NCBI GenBank assembly: GCA_002317575.1
Contig: DCIH01000064.1
Coordinates: forward strand, 1-12,274
Reading direction: 5' to 3'
DNA length: 12,274 bases
From: Verrucomicrobia bacterium UBA1731
Lineage (GTDB): Bacteria > Verrucomicrobiota > Kiritimatiellia > RFP12 > UBA1067
Shown here: positions 6,790 to 12,274 of the stretch, one piece after another
How positions within the stretch are numbered: the first letter of the stretch is position 1
Layout: each line of letters starts with the position of its first letter
Position numbers and translations under genes: made by a program
Notes under the pieces: model-generated
Seen by the model: the letters and a program-made list of their open reading frames with translations, nothing else
What the model was told of the DNA's origin: nothing
Database searches by the model: none

Positions 6790-7142
6790 CACTGCTCGCG
6801 CTCGAGACGCACGACGGCGGCGCCAAGACCGGGAACGCAGCCCGATTTCCGAACCGCAACGCGCACGCGCCTGACGCGCGCGTCCTCGAGGCAGATCCGG
6901 CAGACGACGTCCGCCGCGCGTTCGACGAGCCGGCATTTCGCCGCCCGGAGCGCGTCGCGAATCTTCGCCGCCAGCGCCGCGTAGTCGACCGTGTCGGCGA
7001 GATCGTCGGACGCCGCCGACCGGGACAAATCGATCTCGATCGCGACATCAAGCACGAGCCGCTGTTCGCGGCAACGCTCTTCGGGAAGGTCGCCGATCAC
7101 GCAGTCGACCGCAAAATCCTTCAGCTCAAGCACATCGGCCAT
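6789..7142 (-). CDS. folB: Dihydroneopterin aldolase
   Basis: FolB converts 7,8-dihydroneopterin to 6-hydroxymethyl-7,8-dihydropterin and glycolaldehyde in folate synthesis. The 117-residue protein has family length and motifs: LELKDFAVDCVIGDLPEER (catalytic-site Glu22), DDLADTVDY with Tyr54, and the C-terminal VRVAVRKSG with the conserved Lys99. The start is the ATG at 7142, one base overlapping the yggS stop (TGATG), with AAGGTG upstream inside yggS. The frame stays open further upstream to 7244, but that part lies within yggS and has no family similarity. No other folate genes are in the window. Confidence 0.92.
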   Translation of the reverse strand: MADVLELKDFAVDCVIGDLPEERCREQRLVLDVAIEIDLSRSAASDDLADTVDYAALAAKIRDALRAAKCRLVERAADVVCRICLEDARVRRVRVAVRKSGCVPGLGAAVVRLEREQ

Positions 7143-7894
7143 CAGTCCATCACCTTCACGGTCGTTTCGTCCGCGTCTTCGGCCGCGCGGACAATCTTCG
7201 TTTTCGGACGTTCGCCGAAGAGTACCGTTCCCAGACGCACCCATGTGGCCCCCTCTTCGACCGCCACCTCGAAATCGCCGCTCATGCCCATCGAAAGCCG
7301 CGGAAACCCGGCGTCGAAGCGCGTTTCCATTTCGTCGCGCAGTTCACGCAACCGACGGAAGAACGGCCGCGTCTCCTCCACCTTGTCTTCGGGCACGAAC
7401 GGCGCCATCGTCATGAACCCCTCGATCGTGACGGACGGACAATGCGCGAACGCATGTTCGAGAACGGCCGGAACCTCTTCGGGTTTCATCCCGCTCTTGC
7501 TGCGCTCGCCGGAGACATTCACCTCCAGCAACACGTGCGGACGCTTGCCGATTTCCGACGCGATCGTTTCGATGCGGTCCAGCAACGCGGCGGAATCAAC
7601 GGAATGGAAGAAGTCGAACAACTCGAGCGCGGGACGAACCTTGTTCTTCTGCAGGTGTCCGATCAGATGCCAGTCGGGGCCGGACACGCTCGCGGGCTTT
7701 TTCCAGGCCGCTTCCTGAACCTTGTTTTCGCCGACGATCCTGAGCCCGTGCTCCCACGCTTCGCGCACGACGTCCTCCGCGTGCGTCTTCGTGACGGCCA
7801 CGATCTCGACCTCGTCGCGCGCGCGGCCGGCGCGCACGCACGCGGCGGCGATTCGCCTCTCGACATCTTCGAGAATCTCGCCAAAGTCCCTCAT
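7142..7894 (-). CDS. yggS: PLP homeostasis protein YggS/PLPBP
   Basis: A cytoplasmic pyridoxal-phosphate binding protein that keeps free PLP and amino/keto-acid pools in balance; no enzyme activity is established. The 250-residue protein folds as a single alanine-racemase-like barrel. Visible motifs are IVAVTKTH with the PLP lysine Lys36, GENKVQEA (55-62), WHLIGHLQKNK (75-85), EVNVSGERSKSG (124-135) and SMGMSGDFEVAVEEG (201-215) with VRLGTVLFGER (219-229) at the phosphate site. GGGAGA seven bases before ATG supports the start. It follows a 46-base hairpin-containing spacer after pyrD and overlaps folB by one base, so both are likely translated from one mRNA. Confidence 0.95.
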   Translation of the reverse strand: MRDFGEILEDVERRIAAACVRAGRARDEVEIVAVTKTHAEDVVREAWEHGLRIVGENKVQEAAWKKPASVSGPDWHLIGHLQKNKVRPALELFDFFHSVDSAALLDRIETIASEIGKRPHVLLEVNVSGERSKSGMKPEEVPAVLEHAFAHCPSVTIEGFMTMAPFVPEDKVEETRPFFRRLRELRDEMETRFDAGFPRLSMGMSGDFEVAVEEGATWVRLGTVLFGERPKTKIVRAAEDADETTVKVMD

Positions 7895-7911
7895 TTCGGA
7901 TCTCCCATGGA

Positions 7912-7933
7912 GAAGCGGCGCCCGCGCCGCTTC
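7912..7933 (-). repeat. Hairpin between pyrD and yggS
   Basis: GAAGCGGCG and CGCCGCTTC form a perfect 9-bp stem around a 4-base loop, in the 46-base gap between the pyrD stop and yggS start. There is no T-run after it, so it does not look like a standard intrinsic terminator. It could stabilise the 3' end of the upstream message or modulate yggS translation; the ribosome site of yggS lies a few bases beyond it. Confidence 0.6.
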
Positions 7934-7940
7934 ATCACGC

Positions 7941-8867
7941 TCATTCCGCCAACGCGCCCGTCAATTCGCGGACGGACGCGAAACCGTTCGCCTCGCAATA
8001 CGCGGCGATGCCGTCGCACACTTCCGCCGCCGCATTCGGATTCGTGAATGTCGCCGTGCCCACGGCCACGGCCGATGCGCCCGCGAGCATGAGTTCGATG
8101 GCGTCGTTCGCGTCATACACGCCGCCCATCGCGAGAATCGGCAGTTTGCTGAAGCGGTGCGCATCGTACACGCACTTCACCGCCACGGGGTGGACGCAGC
8201 GTCCGGAAAGTCCGCCCGTCTTGTTGCCCAGCACGGGCTTGCGCGTCTTCACATCGATCACCATCGCGGGAATCGTGTTGATCAGCGACAGCGCGTCGGC
8301 GCCGGCCTCTTCGCACGCGGCCACGTAGGGGCGCAAGTCCGGCACGTTCGGCGCGAGCTTCACGAAAAGCGGCAACGCCGTCGCGGCGCGCACGGCCTTC
8401 ACGACCTCGGCGAGAATCTTGGGATCCTGGCCGAACGTGTGCCCGCCGGCCTTCACGTTCGGACAGCTCACGTTCATCTCGATCGCCGCGATCAGCGGAT
8501 GCGCCGCCTTTGTCAGCGTCGCGGCGGTCTCGGCGTATTCGTTGACGGACCCGCCCCAGATGTTGACGATCAACGGCGGCGCGTCCTTGACCGATTCCGC
8601 ATAGTGCGGCACGTAATGCTCCGCGAACGGCGCCGCGCCGGGGCCCTGCAGACCGATGGCATTCACAAGCCCGCCGAACACTTCGCAATGACGCGGCATC
8701 GGATTGCCCGGCCATTCTTCCATGCGAACGCCCTTCACGGTGACGGCGCCGAGCTTCGCGTAATCGAGCGCGTCGGCGTATTCCGCGCCGTACCCGAACG
8801 TGCCGCTCGCCGTGGTGACGGGCGTGCGCATCGCAAGGCCGCCGACATTGACGGAAAGGTCTACCAT
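7941..8867 (-). CDS. pyrD: Dihydroorotate dehydrogenase, class 1B catalytic subunit
   Basis: The FMN subunit that oxidises dihydroorotate to orotate in pyrimidine synthesis, passing electrons through PyrK to NAD+. The 308-residue protein shows NAIGLQGPG (69-77), the active-site loop NVSCPNVK with Cys135 as the catalytic base (Cys marks class 1), Lys45 in VTVKGV, FVKLAPN (168-174), SLINTI (194-199), GGLSGR and AMGGVYD. Class 1B is supported by the adjoining pyrK. The start is the ATG at 8867, which overlaps the pyrK stop by seven bases (ATGGTAG) and has GGAGG seven bases upstream. The frame is open far upstream but only as a shadow of pyrK. Confidence 0.96.
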   Translation of the reverse strand: MVDLSVNVGGLAMRTPVTTASGTFGYGAEYADALDYAKLGAVTVKGVRMEEWPGNPMPRHCEVFGGLVNAIGLQGPGAAPFAEHYVPHYAESVKDAPPLIVNIWGGSVNEYAETAATLTKAAHPLIAAIEMNVSCPNVKAGGHTFGQDPKILAEVVKAVRAATALPLFVKLAPNVPDLRPYVAACEEAGADALSLINTIPAMVIDVKTRKPVLGNKTGGLSGRCVHPVAVKCVYDAHRFSKLPILAMGGVYDANDAIELMLAGASAVAVGTATFTNPNAAAEVCDGIAAYCEANGFASVRELTGALAE

Positions 8868-9667
8868 ACGATGTCCTCCGCCTTGAAGACGGGACCGTTC
8901 ACGCAGCAGCGCGCGTTGAAGACATTGCCGTCCGCGCCCTTGATCTTCTGGATGCACGCGAAGCACGCGCCGACGCCGCAGATCATGTGGCGGTCCATCG
9001 AAATCCATCCCTTCATGCCGGTTCCCGTCGCGCGCATCGCAACGGCGTGCAGGAGTCCGTCCGGGCCGCACGTGAACAGTTCGAACGTCTCGCCCTTCTC
9101 GCGCAACGCGGCCAGTTCGTCGTCCAGGGGATCGACGACGAATCCCTTCACGCCGGCAGAACCGTCGTTCGTCGCGACGCGCACCTCGACGCCCAGCGCG
9201 CGAAACCTGTCCAGCGCCAGCAAATCGCCCGCCGTGCGCCCGCCCACGAAGAGAATCGGCTTGGGCGCGTCCGGCTTGGCGTTCGCGAGCAAGGTTTTCG
9301 CAAGGAAATGGAGCGGCGCGACGCCGAAGCCGCCACCCACCAGCAACGGCACGCCGTCGCATGTGGACGGGAATCCGTAGCCGAGCGGACCGAGCACCTC
9401 GATTTCGCAACCGACGGGGGCCGCCTTCAGCGCTTCAGTTCCGCGCCCGACGATCTTGTAGAGCAGCGTCAGCTTGCCGTCGCCGCCGTCGAACACGGAA
9501 AACGGACGGCGCAACGCCGTCTTTTCCAGACCGGGCACGCGCACGTGCACGAACTGGCCGGCCGTGACGGCCGCGGCGATCTTCGGCGCCGCAAGCACCA
9601 GGAACCGGTATCCGGGGGCGGCGTCCACGTGCTCGAGCACGCGGCACGTTTCGTTGAAGCCCGCCAT
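8861..9667 (-). CDS. pyrK: Dihydroorotate dehydrogenase electron transfer subunit
   Basis: The FAD and [2Fe-2S] subunit that carries electrons from PyrD to NAD+. The 268-residue protein has the ferredoxin-reductase layout: an FAD-binding barrel with RRPFSV (53-58) and GPLGYGF (93-99), an NAD domain beginning GGGFGVAPLHF (111-121) and TCGPDG (199-204), and the C-terminal cluster site Cys230-x4-Cys235-x2-Cys238-x15-Cys254, with an adjacent Cys255. GDG-rich surroundings and length are normal for PyrK. The ATG at 9667 overlaps the nfeD-like stop by one base (TGATG). It lies directly before pyrD, matching the two-subunit enzyme. Confidence 0.95.
   Translation of the reverse strand: MAGFNETCRVLEHVDAAPGYRFLVLAAPKIAAAVTAGQFVHVRVPGLEKTALRRPFSVFDGGDGKLTLLYKIVGRGTEALKAAPVGCEIEVLGPLGYGFPSTCDGVPLLVGGGFGVAPLHFLAKTLLANAKPDAPKPILFVGGRTAGDLLALDRFRALGVEVRVATNDGSAGVKGFVVDPLDDELAALREKGETFELFTCGPDGLLHAVAMRATGTGMKGWISMDRHMICGVGACFACIQKIKGADGNVFNARCCVNGPVFKAEDIVW
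8875..8879 (-). promoter_or_regulatory. Ribosome binding site of pyrD
   Basis: GGAGG lies inside the pyrK coding sequence seven bases before the pyrD ATG. It fixes the pyrD start within the seven-base pyrK/pyrD overlap. Confidence 0.7.
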
Positions 9668-10116
9668 CAGATCGACTCCACCTTCAGCGTCAGGTTCTTC
9701 TGCGCGATGACGCGCACCTCCACGCCCTCGGCGATCGGCTGGTCGGCCGACGCCGTCCACTCCGCGTCGCCCAGCAGGATGCGCCCGGGGACTTCCACGC
9801 GAATCGCCGCGATCACCTTGCCGATGCGCCCCATGTACGGGCTCTCGATCGCCTTGGATTCGTCCGTATCGCCCATGAATACGCTCTTCACGTAGCGGCG
9901 CAACGCCACAAGATACACCACCGAGAAGATGGAGAACATCCCGAGCTGCCAATTGAGCGACGGATGGAGCGCGTCCGGCAGCACCAGCACGAGCGCACCG
10001 ACCGTGGCCGCCGCCAAACCGAAGAAGAACACCACGAATCCGGGCGTCAGAATCTCCGCCAGCATCAGTGCCGCGCCAACATACAGCCAAAGCCATCCTG
10101 CCGAAAGAAAGTTCAT
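9667..10116 (-). CDS. NfeD-like membrane protein
   Basis: A 149-residue protein of the short NfeD type, which usually works beside SPFH/stomatin-like membrane proteins in membrane organisation; the exact role is unclear. Three hydrophobic segments (about 8-27, 28-47, 58-75; including LAEILTPGFVVFFFGLAAA) are followed by an OB-fold domain (93-147), with GRIGKV, PGRILLGDAEWTA and IAEGVEVRVIAQKNLTLKV. The ATG at 10116 overlaps the metallophosphoesterase stop by four bases (ATGA) and the stop overlaps the pyrK start, so it is translationally coupled on both sides. No SPFH partner is in the window. The open frame extends upstream of 10116 only as a shadow of the phosphoesterase. Confidence 0.82.
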   Translation of the reverse strand: MNFLSAGWLWLYVGAALMLAEILTPGFVVFFFGLAAATVGALVLVLPDALHPSLNWQLGMFSIFSVVYLVALRRYVKSVFMGDTDESKAIESPYMGRIGKVIAAIRVEVPGRILLGDAEWTASADQPIAEGVEVRVIAQKNLTLKVESI

Positions 10117-11588
10117 GCCTTCACCCATTCCGTGACGAGGGGTTTGCCGCATTTGCCGAAGCATTCGCCAGGACGGACCGTGAAGCGGACTTCCTGGTCC
10201 TTCGGCAGTTCGGAAAACGCGAATCCGACGCGACCCTTGCGACCGACGCGGGAACGCGGCAGATAATAGTCGTCCGCAAGAACGCGCTTCGTGAGCACGG
10301 TCTTGCCGTCCTTCGTCTCGGCGGCGACCGTGTAGTTGAGCACGCGCGTCGCGTCGGTGCAGAGCGCCGCCGGGAAGGAAACGTCGAAGTACGGAACCTT
10401 CGTTTCCGTCTTCTTGCCGTCCTTCTCCTCCTTCCGGACCGTCTCCGCCTTCTTCACCACGGCCTTGGCGTCCGCCGCGAATTCCGGCGCGACCGCCTTG
10501 GCGGCACGACCCGCGAACGCGAACGGCTTGGATTCGGCCGCCGGAAGCGGCATGATCCAATTGGGACCGAGGTCTTCGTCGTAGCTGAAACTGCGGCGCA
10601 CGATTTCGGCGTGGTCGTCGTACACGCGCCACAACATGCCTTCGCGCGCTTCGGAGGCATCCTGTCCGTCCGCGAGCATCACGGGTTTGAACACACGGTG
10701 GCCGCTGTTTTCGTAGCCGGTGTCGCGGAATTCGTCGTAGGGCTTTCCGTTGTAGCGCAGCGAACTCGTTCCCACGGACGTGAACGCGCCCTGCCAGAAT
10801 CCGCGCTCGTCCAGGAGCGTGTAGTGCGAATGGCCCGAGAACGCCACGGCGTTCGGAAACGGCGTGAGCGCGCGCGTCGAATTGCCGTCGTCGTGGCCCC
10901 ACGCCCACGAACCGTAACACGTGTCCTTCGGATGCGGATGCTGGTAATAGAAGAACGGAAGCTTCGGATCGAGCGATGTGCCGTTCGCCTTCATCCAGGA
11001 TTCGAGATCCGGACCTTTTCCCCACGCGGAACCGTTCGCGGGATCCCAATGTCCGCCGATGAAGTCGTAGCCCTTCACGGTCTTGCGGTAGATGGGCGCG
11101 TATTCTTCGTGGAAGACCTCCTCCCACGCCTTCTTCATGCCGATGTTCGGCAGGAACTCGCGCTTGAGTTCTCCCGAGGGCTGGCCGTAGATCATGTAAC
11201 CGTAGTTGAAGCCCTCGTAATCGTGGTTGCCGTAGACGAAGAGCTTTTCCACGTGACGCCCGTCCGGTGCGGTGTCGTTCGGGAACACCGACTCCCAGGC
11301 GTCGGCCACGGCCTGCAGCTGCGAAATGAGACCGGCGTCCGCCATGTCGCCGGCGATGACCACGGCGTCCACGCCCTGGTCGCGGAACCAGCGGAACGTG
11401 TGCTTCAGGACGCGCGTGTTGCCCTGTCCGCCGCGGTCAATGTCCTCGGCGATGATGTGGATGTCGCTCACCACGCCAAATGTGATGTTCGGCTTACCGC
11501 CCGAAGCGAGCCCCGGAAACATTCTGCAGCCCGTGAGCGCCGTGAAGCTCGCCGCGCCGCCGATGAAAAACCTTCGCGAAACGTCCAT
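10113..11588 (-). CDS. Tat-exported lipoprotein metallophosphoesterase
   Basis: A 491-residue calcineurin-like phosphoesterase, probably anchored on the outer face of a membrane. The N-terminus has a twin-arginine motif (SRRFFIG, residues 4-10) followed by a lipobox LTGC with Cys21, so Tat export and lipid attachment are both predicted. The dimetal site motifs are in order: SDIH (41-44), GDMAD (80-84), GNHD (120-123), HPHP (217-220) and GHSH (252-255). After about residue 380 comes a Lys/Glu-rich linker and a probable beta-type domain (VPYFDVSFPA ... VRFTVRPGE). The substrate cannot be told. The gene sits between oadA and the nfeD-pyrKD cluster, overlapping the nfeD start; AAGG eight bases before ATG is a modest ribosome site. 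Confidence 0.88.
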   Translation of the reverse strand: MDVSRRFFIGGAASFTALTGCRMFPGLASGGKPNITFGVVSDIHIIAEDIDRGGQGNTRVLKHTFRWFRDQGVDAVVIAGDMADAGLISQLQAVADAWESVFPNDTAPDGRHVEKLFVYGNHDYEGFNYGYMIYGQPSGELKREFLPNIGMKKAWEEVFHEEYAPIYRKTVKGYDFIGGHWDPANGSAWGKGPDLESWMKANGTSLDPKLPFFYYQHPHPKDTCYGSWAWGHDDGNSTRALTPFPNAVAFSGHSHYTLLDERGFWQGAFTSVGTSSLRYNGKPYDEFRDTGYENSGHRVFKPVMLADGQDASEAREGMLWRVYDDHAEIVRRSFSYDEDLGPNWIMPLPAAESKPFAFAGRAAKAVAPEFAADAKAVVKKAETVRKEEKDGKKTETKVPYFDVSFPAALCTDATRVLNYTVAAETKDGKTVLTKRVLADDYYLPRSRVGRKGRVGFAFSELPKDQEVRFTVRPGECFGKCGKPLVTEWVKA

Positions 11589-11599
11589 GTTCTTGCCTT

Positions 11600-11634
11600 G
11601 GTTAGGGGTCAGGGGTTAGGGGTTAGGTGTCAGC
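11600..11634 (+). repeat. Heptamer tandem repeat, telomere-like (GGTTAGG)n
   Basis: Five 7-base units in a row: GGTTAGG, GGTCAGG, GGTTAGG, GGTTAGG and a decayed TGTCAGC. They fill the middle of the 62-base spacer between the oadA stop and the metallophosphoesterase start. Four units are exact or one base off; on the coding strand the repeat reads (CCTAACC)n. The plus strand carries three GGGG runs flanked by two GG, which might allow a two-layer quadruplex on the template strand. Confidence 0.88.
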
Positions 11635-11650
11635 ACGAACGCTTCAACCA

Positions 11651-12274
11651 TCAACTCACGACCGCGAGCGTCTGGCCTTTGACCACGACTTCGCCGTGTT
11701 TGGCGAGGAATGTGATTTTGCCGCCCGCGGGCGCCTTGATGGGATTGAACAACTTCATCGCCTCGACGATGCACACCGCGTCGCCGGCCTTGACGGCGGC
11801 GCCGTCCGCGGCGAGCTCCGGCTTGCCCGGTCCCGCGCTGCGGTAGAACGTGCCGTTCAAAGGCGCCGGCACGGGCGTGCCGGCGGGCGCGGCGACAGAC
11901 GCCGCAGGCGCCGACGGCGACGCGGGCGCGGCGGCAGCGGGCGCGGCGGCGACGGGCGCGGTCGCCTCCTGGTCGGCGGGAATTGGATCCCGCTTGCCCT
12001 CCGGCTGTGCGCGCCACTTGAAGTAGCCGAGCGCCACTTCGGGGAAGAGGCAGTAGGAAAGAATGTCCTCTTCGGCCTTCACGAGGCCGGCCGGAATCTC
12101 CTTCGCGGCGGCGGCGAGGCCGGGATTGAGAAGATCCGCCGGACGGCAGGTGATCGGCTTCAGTCCGCCGCACAGCTTCTTGCGGAGCGCGAGCGCGATC
12201 GGCGCGGGCGTACGGCCGTAGTAGCCGGCGGCGTAGTGCTTCGTCTCGTCCGTCACCATCGAATAGCGCTTGCC
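11651..12274 (-). CDS. oadA: Oxaloacetate decarboxylase alpha / pyruvate carboxylase subunit B, C-terminal part with biotinyl domain
   Basis: The 3' part of a biotin-dependent carboxyltransferase; its start lies beyond the right edge, and the 207 residues seen are the C-terminal third. The first residues (YSMVTDETKHYAAGYYGRTPAPI, broken by the window edge, with ITCRPADLLNPGL further on) match the conserved end of the OadA/PycB carboxyltransferase domain. A long Ala/Pro linker follows, then a biotinyl domain with EAMKLFN; the biotinylated lysine codon is at 11753-11755. The domain entry GTFYRSAGPGKPE resembles AccB-type carriers rather than the usual OadA tail. The reaction would be carboxyl transfer from oxaloacetate or to pyruvate, possibly linked to a sodium pump. 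PycB versus OadA cannot be separated from this part alone. The ATG at 12259 is internal, not the start. Confidence 0.88.
   Translation of the reverse strand, partial: GKRYSMVTDETKHYAAGYYGRTPAPIALALRKKLCGGLKPITCRPADLLNPGLAAAAKEIPAGLVKAEEDILSYCLFPEVALGYFKWRAQPEGKRDPIPADQEATAPVAAAPAAAAPASPSAPAASVAAPAGTPVPAPLNGTFYRSAGPGKPELAADGAAVKAGDAVCIVEAMKLFNPIKAPAGGKITFLAKHGEVVVKGQTLAVVS

Noticed and set aside
7891..7908. Five-codon micro-frame (MGDPK) whose stop overlaps the yggS start
   Set aside because: The ATG has no ribosome site of its own and the short frame can easily arise by chance; its bases are the yggS Shine-Dalgarno region.
7142..11127. Upstream extensions of the folB, pyrD, pyrK and nfeD frames
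   Set aside because: The extra residues lie inside the preceding gene, lack family similarity, and better starts with overlap or ribosome sites exist at 7142, 8867, 9667 and 10116.
6252..11846. Further long plus-strand frames (6252-7718, 7722-9380, 8987-9895, 10068-11846)
   Set aside because: Same low-complexity Arg-rich antisense pattern opposite clear minus-strand genes, with no recognisable domain.
11870..11970. GC-rich imperfect repeats near the oadA end
   Set aside because: They are codons of the Ala/Pro linker between the carboxyltransferase and biotinyl domains, not a separate repeat element.

Overview
The window is a densely packed, GC-rich bacterial chromosome segment in which every gene I can support lies on the minus strand, so it reads from right (12274) to left (1). 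No phage, transposon, CRISPR or tRNA gene is visible, and no gene-free stretch exceeds 75 bases. The gene set suggests an anaerobic Gram-negative bacterium: an Rnf-type ion-pump subunit, a biotin-dependent decarboxylase/carboxylase alpha chain, an NAD-linked (class 1B) dihydroorotate dehydrogenase, a Tat-type lipoprotein, and an unusual PurF that resembles the Bacteroidetes/PVC-type branch. Together with the giant membrane-TPR protein, this makes the Verrucomicrobiota/Kiritimatiellota neighbourhood plausible, but this placement is inference.

Layout in transcription order: (1) the 3' part of an oadA/pycB-like gene ending in a biotinyl domain (12274-11651); (2) a short spacer with a heptamer tandem repeat (11600-11634); (3) a Tat-lipoprotein metallophosphoesterase, an NfeD-like membrane protein, pyrK and pyrD, joined by overlapping start/stop codons (11588-7941); (4) a 46-base spacer with a strong hairpin, then yggS, folB and yraN (7894-6267); (5) a consensus extended -10 promoter only 8 bases before the next start codon, followed by rnfE, nrdR, purF and a 1074-residue membrane/TPR protein (6230-414); (6) the tmRNA gene ssrA (339 to the left edge, its last bases cut off).

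Functionally this is mostly housekeeping. pyrK and pyrD make the two halves of dihydroorotate dehydrogenase, the purF-like gene belongs to the purine amidotransferase family, nrdR controls ribonucleotide reductase, folB acts in folate synthesis, yggS in PLP balance, and ssrA in ribosome rescue. The segment looks like two transcription units: oadA/metallophosphoesterase to yraN, and rnfE to the TPR gene. I see no clear new multi-gene system. The points worth a second look are the PurF homologue with its rebuilt glutaminase pocket and cysteine-rich tail, the probably leaderless and isolated rnfE with a CxxCxxC tail, the telomere-like heptamer repeat, the divergent membrane-TPR protein, and the insertion of a phosphoesterase and an NfeD gene into a translationally coupled pyr cluster.
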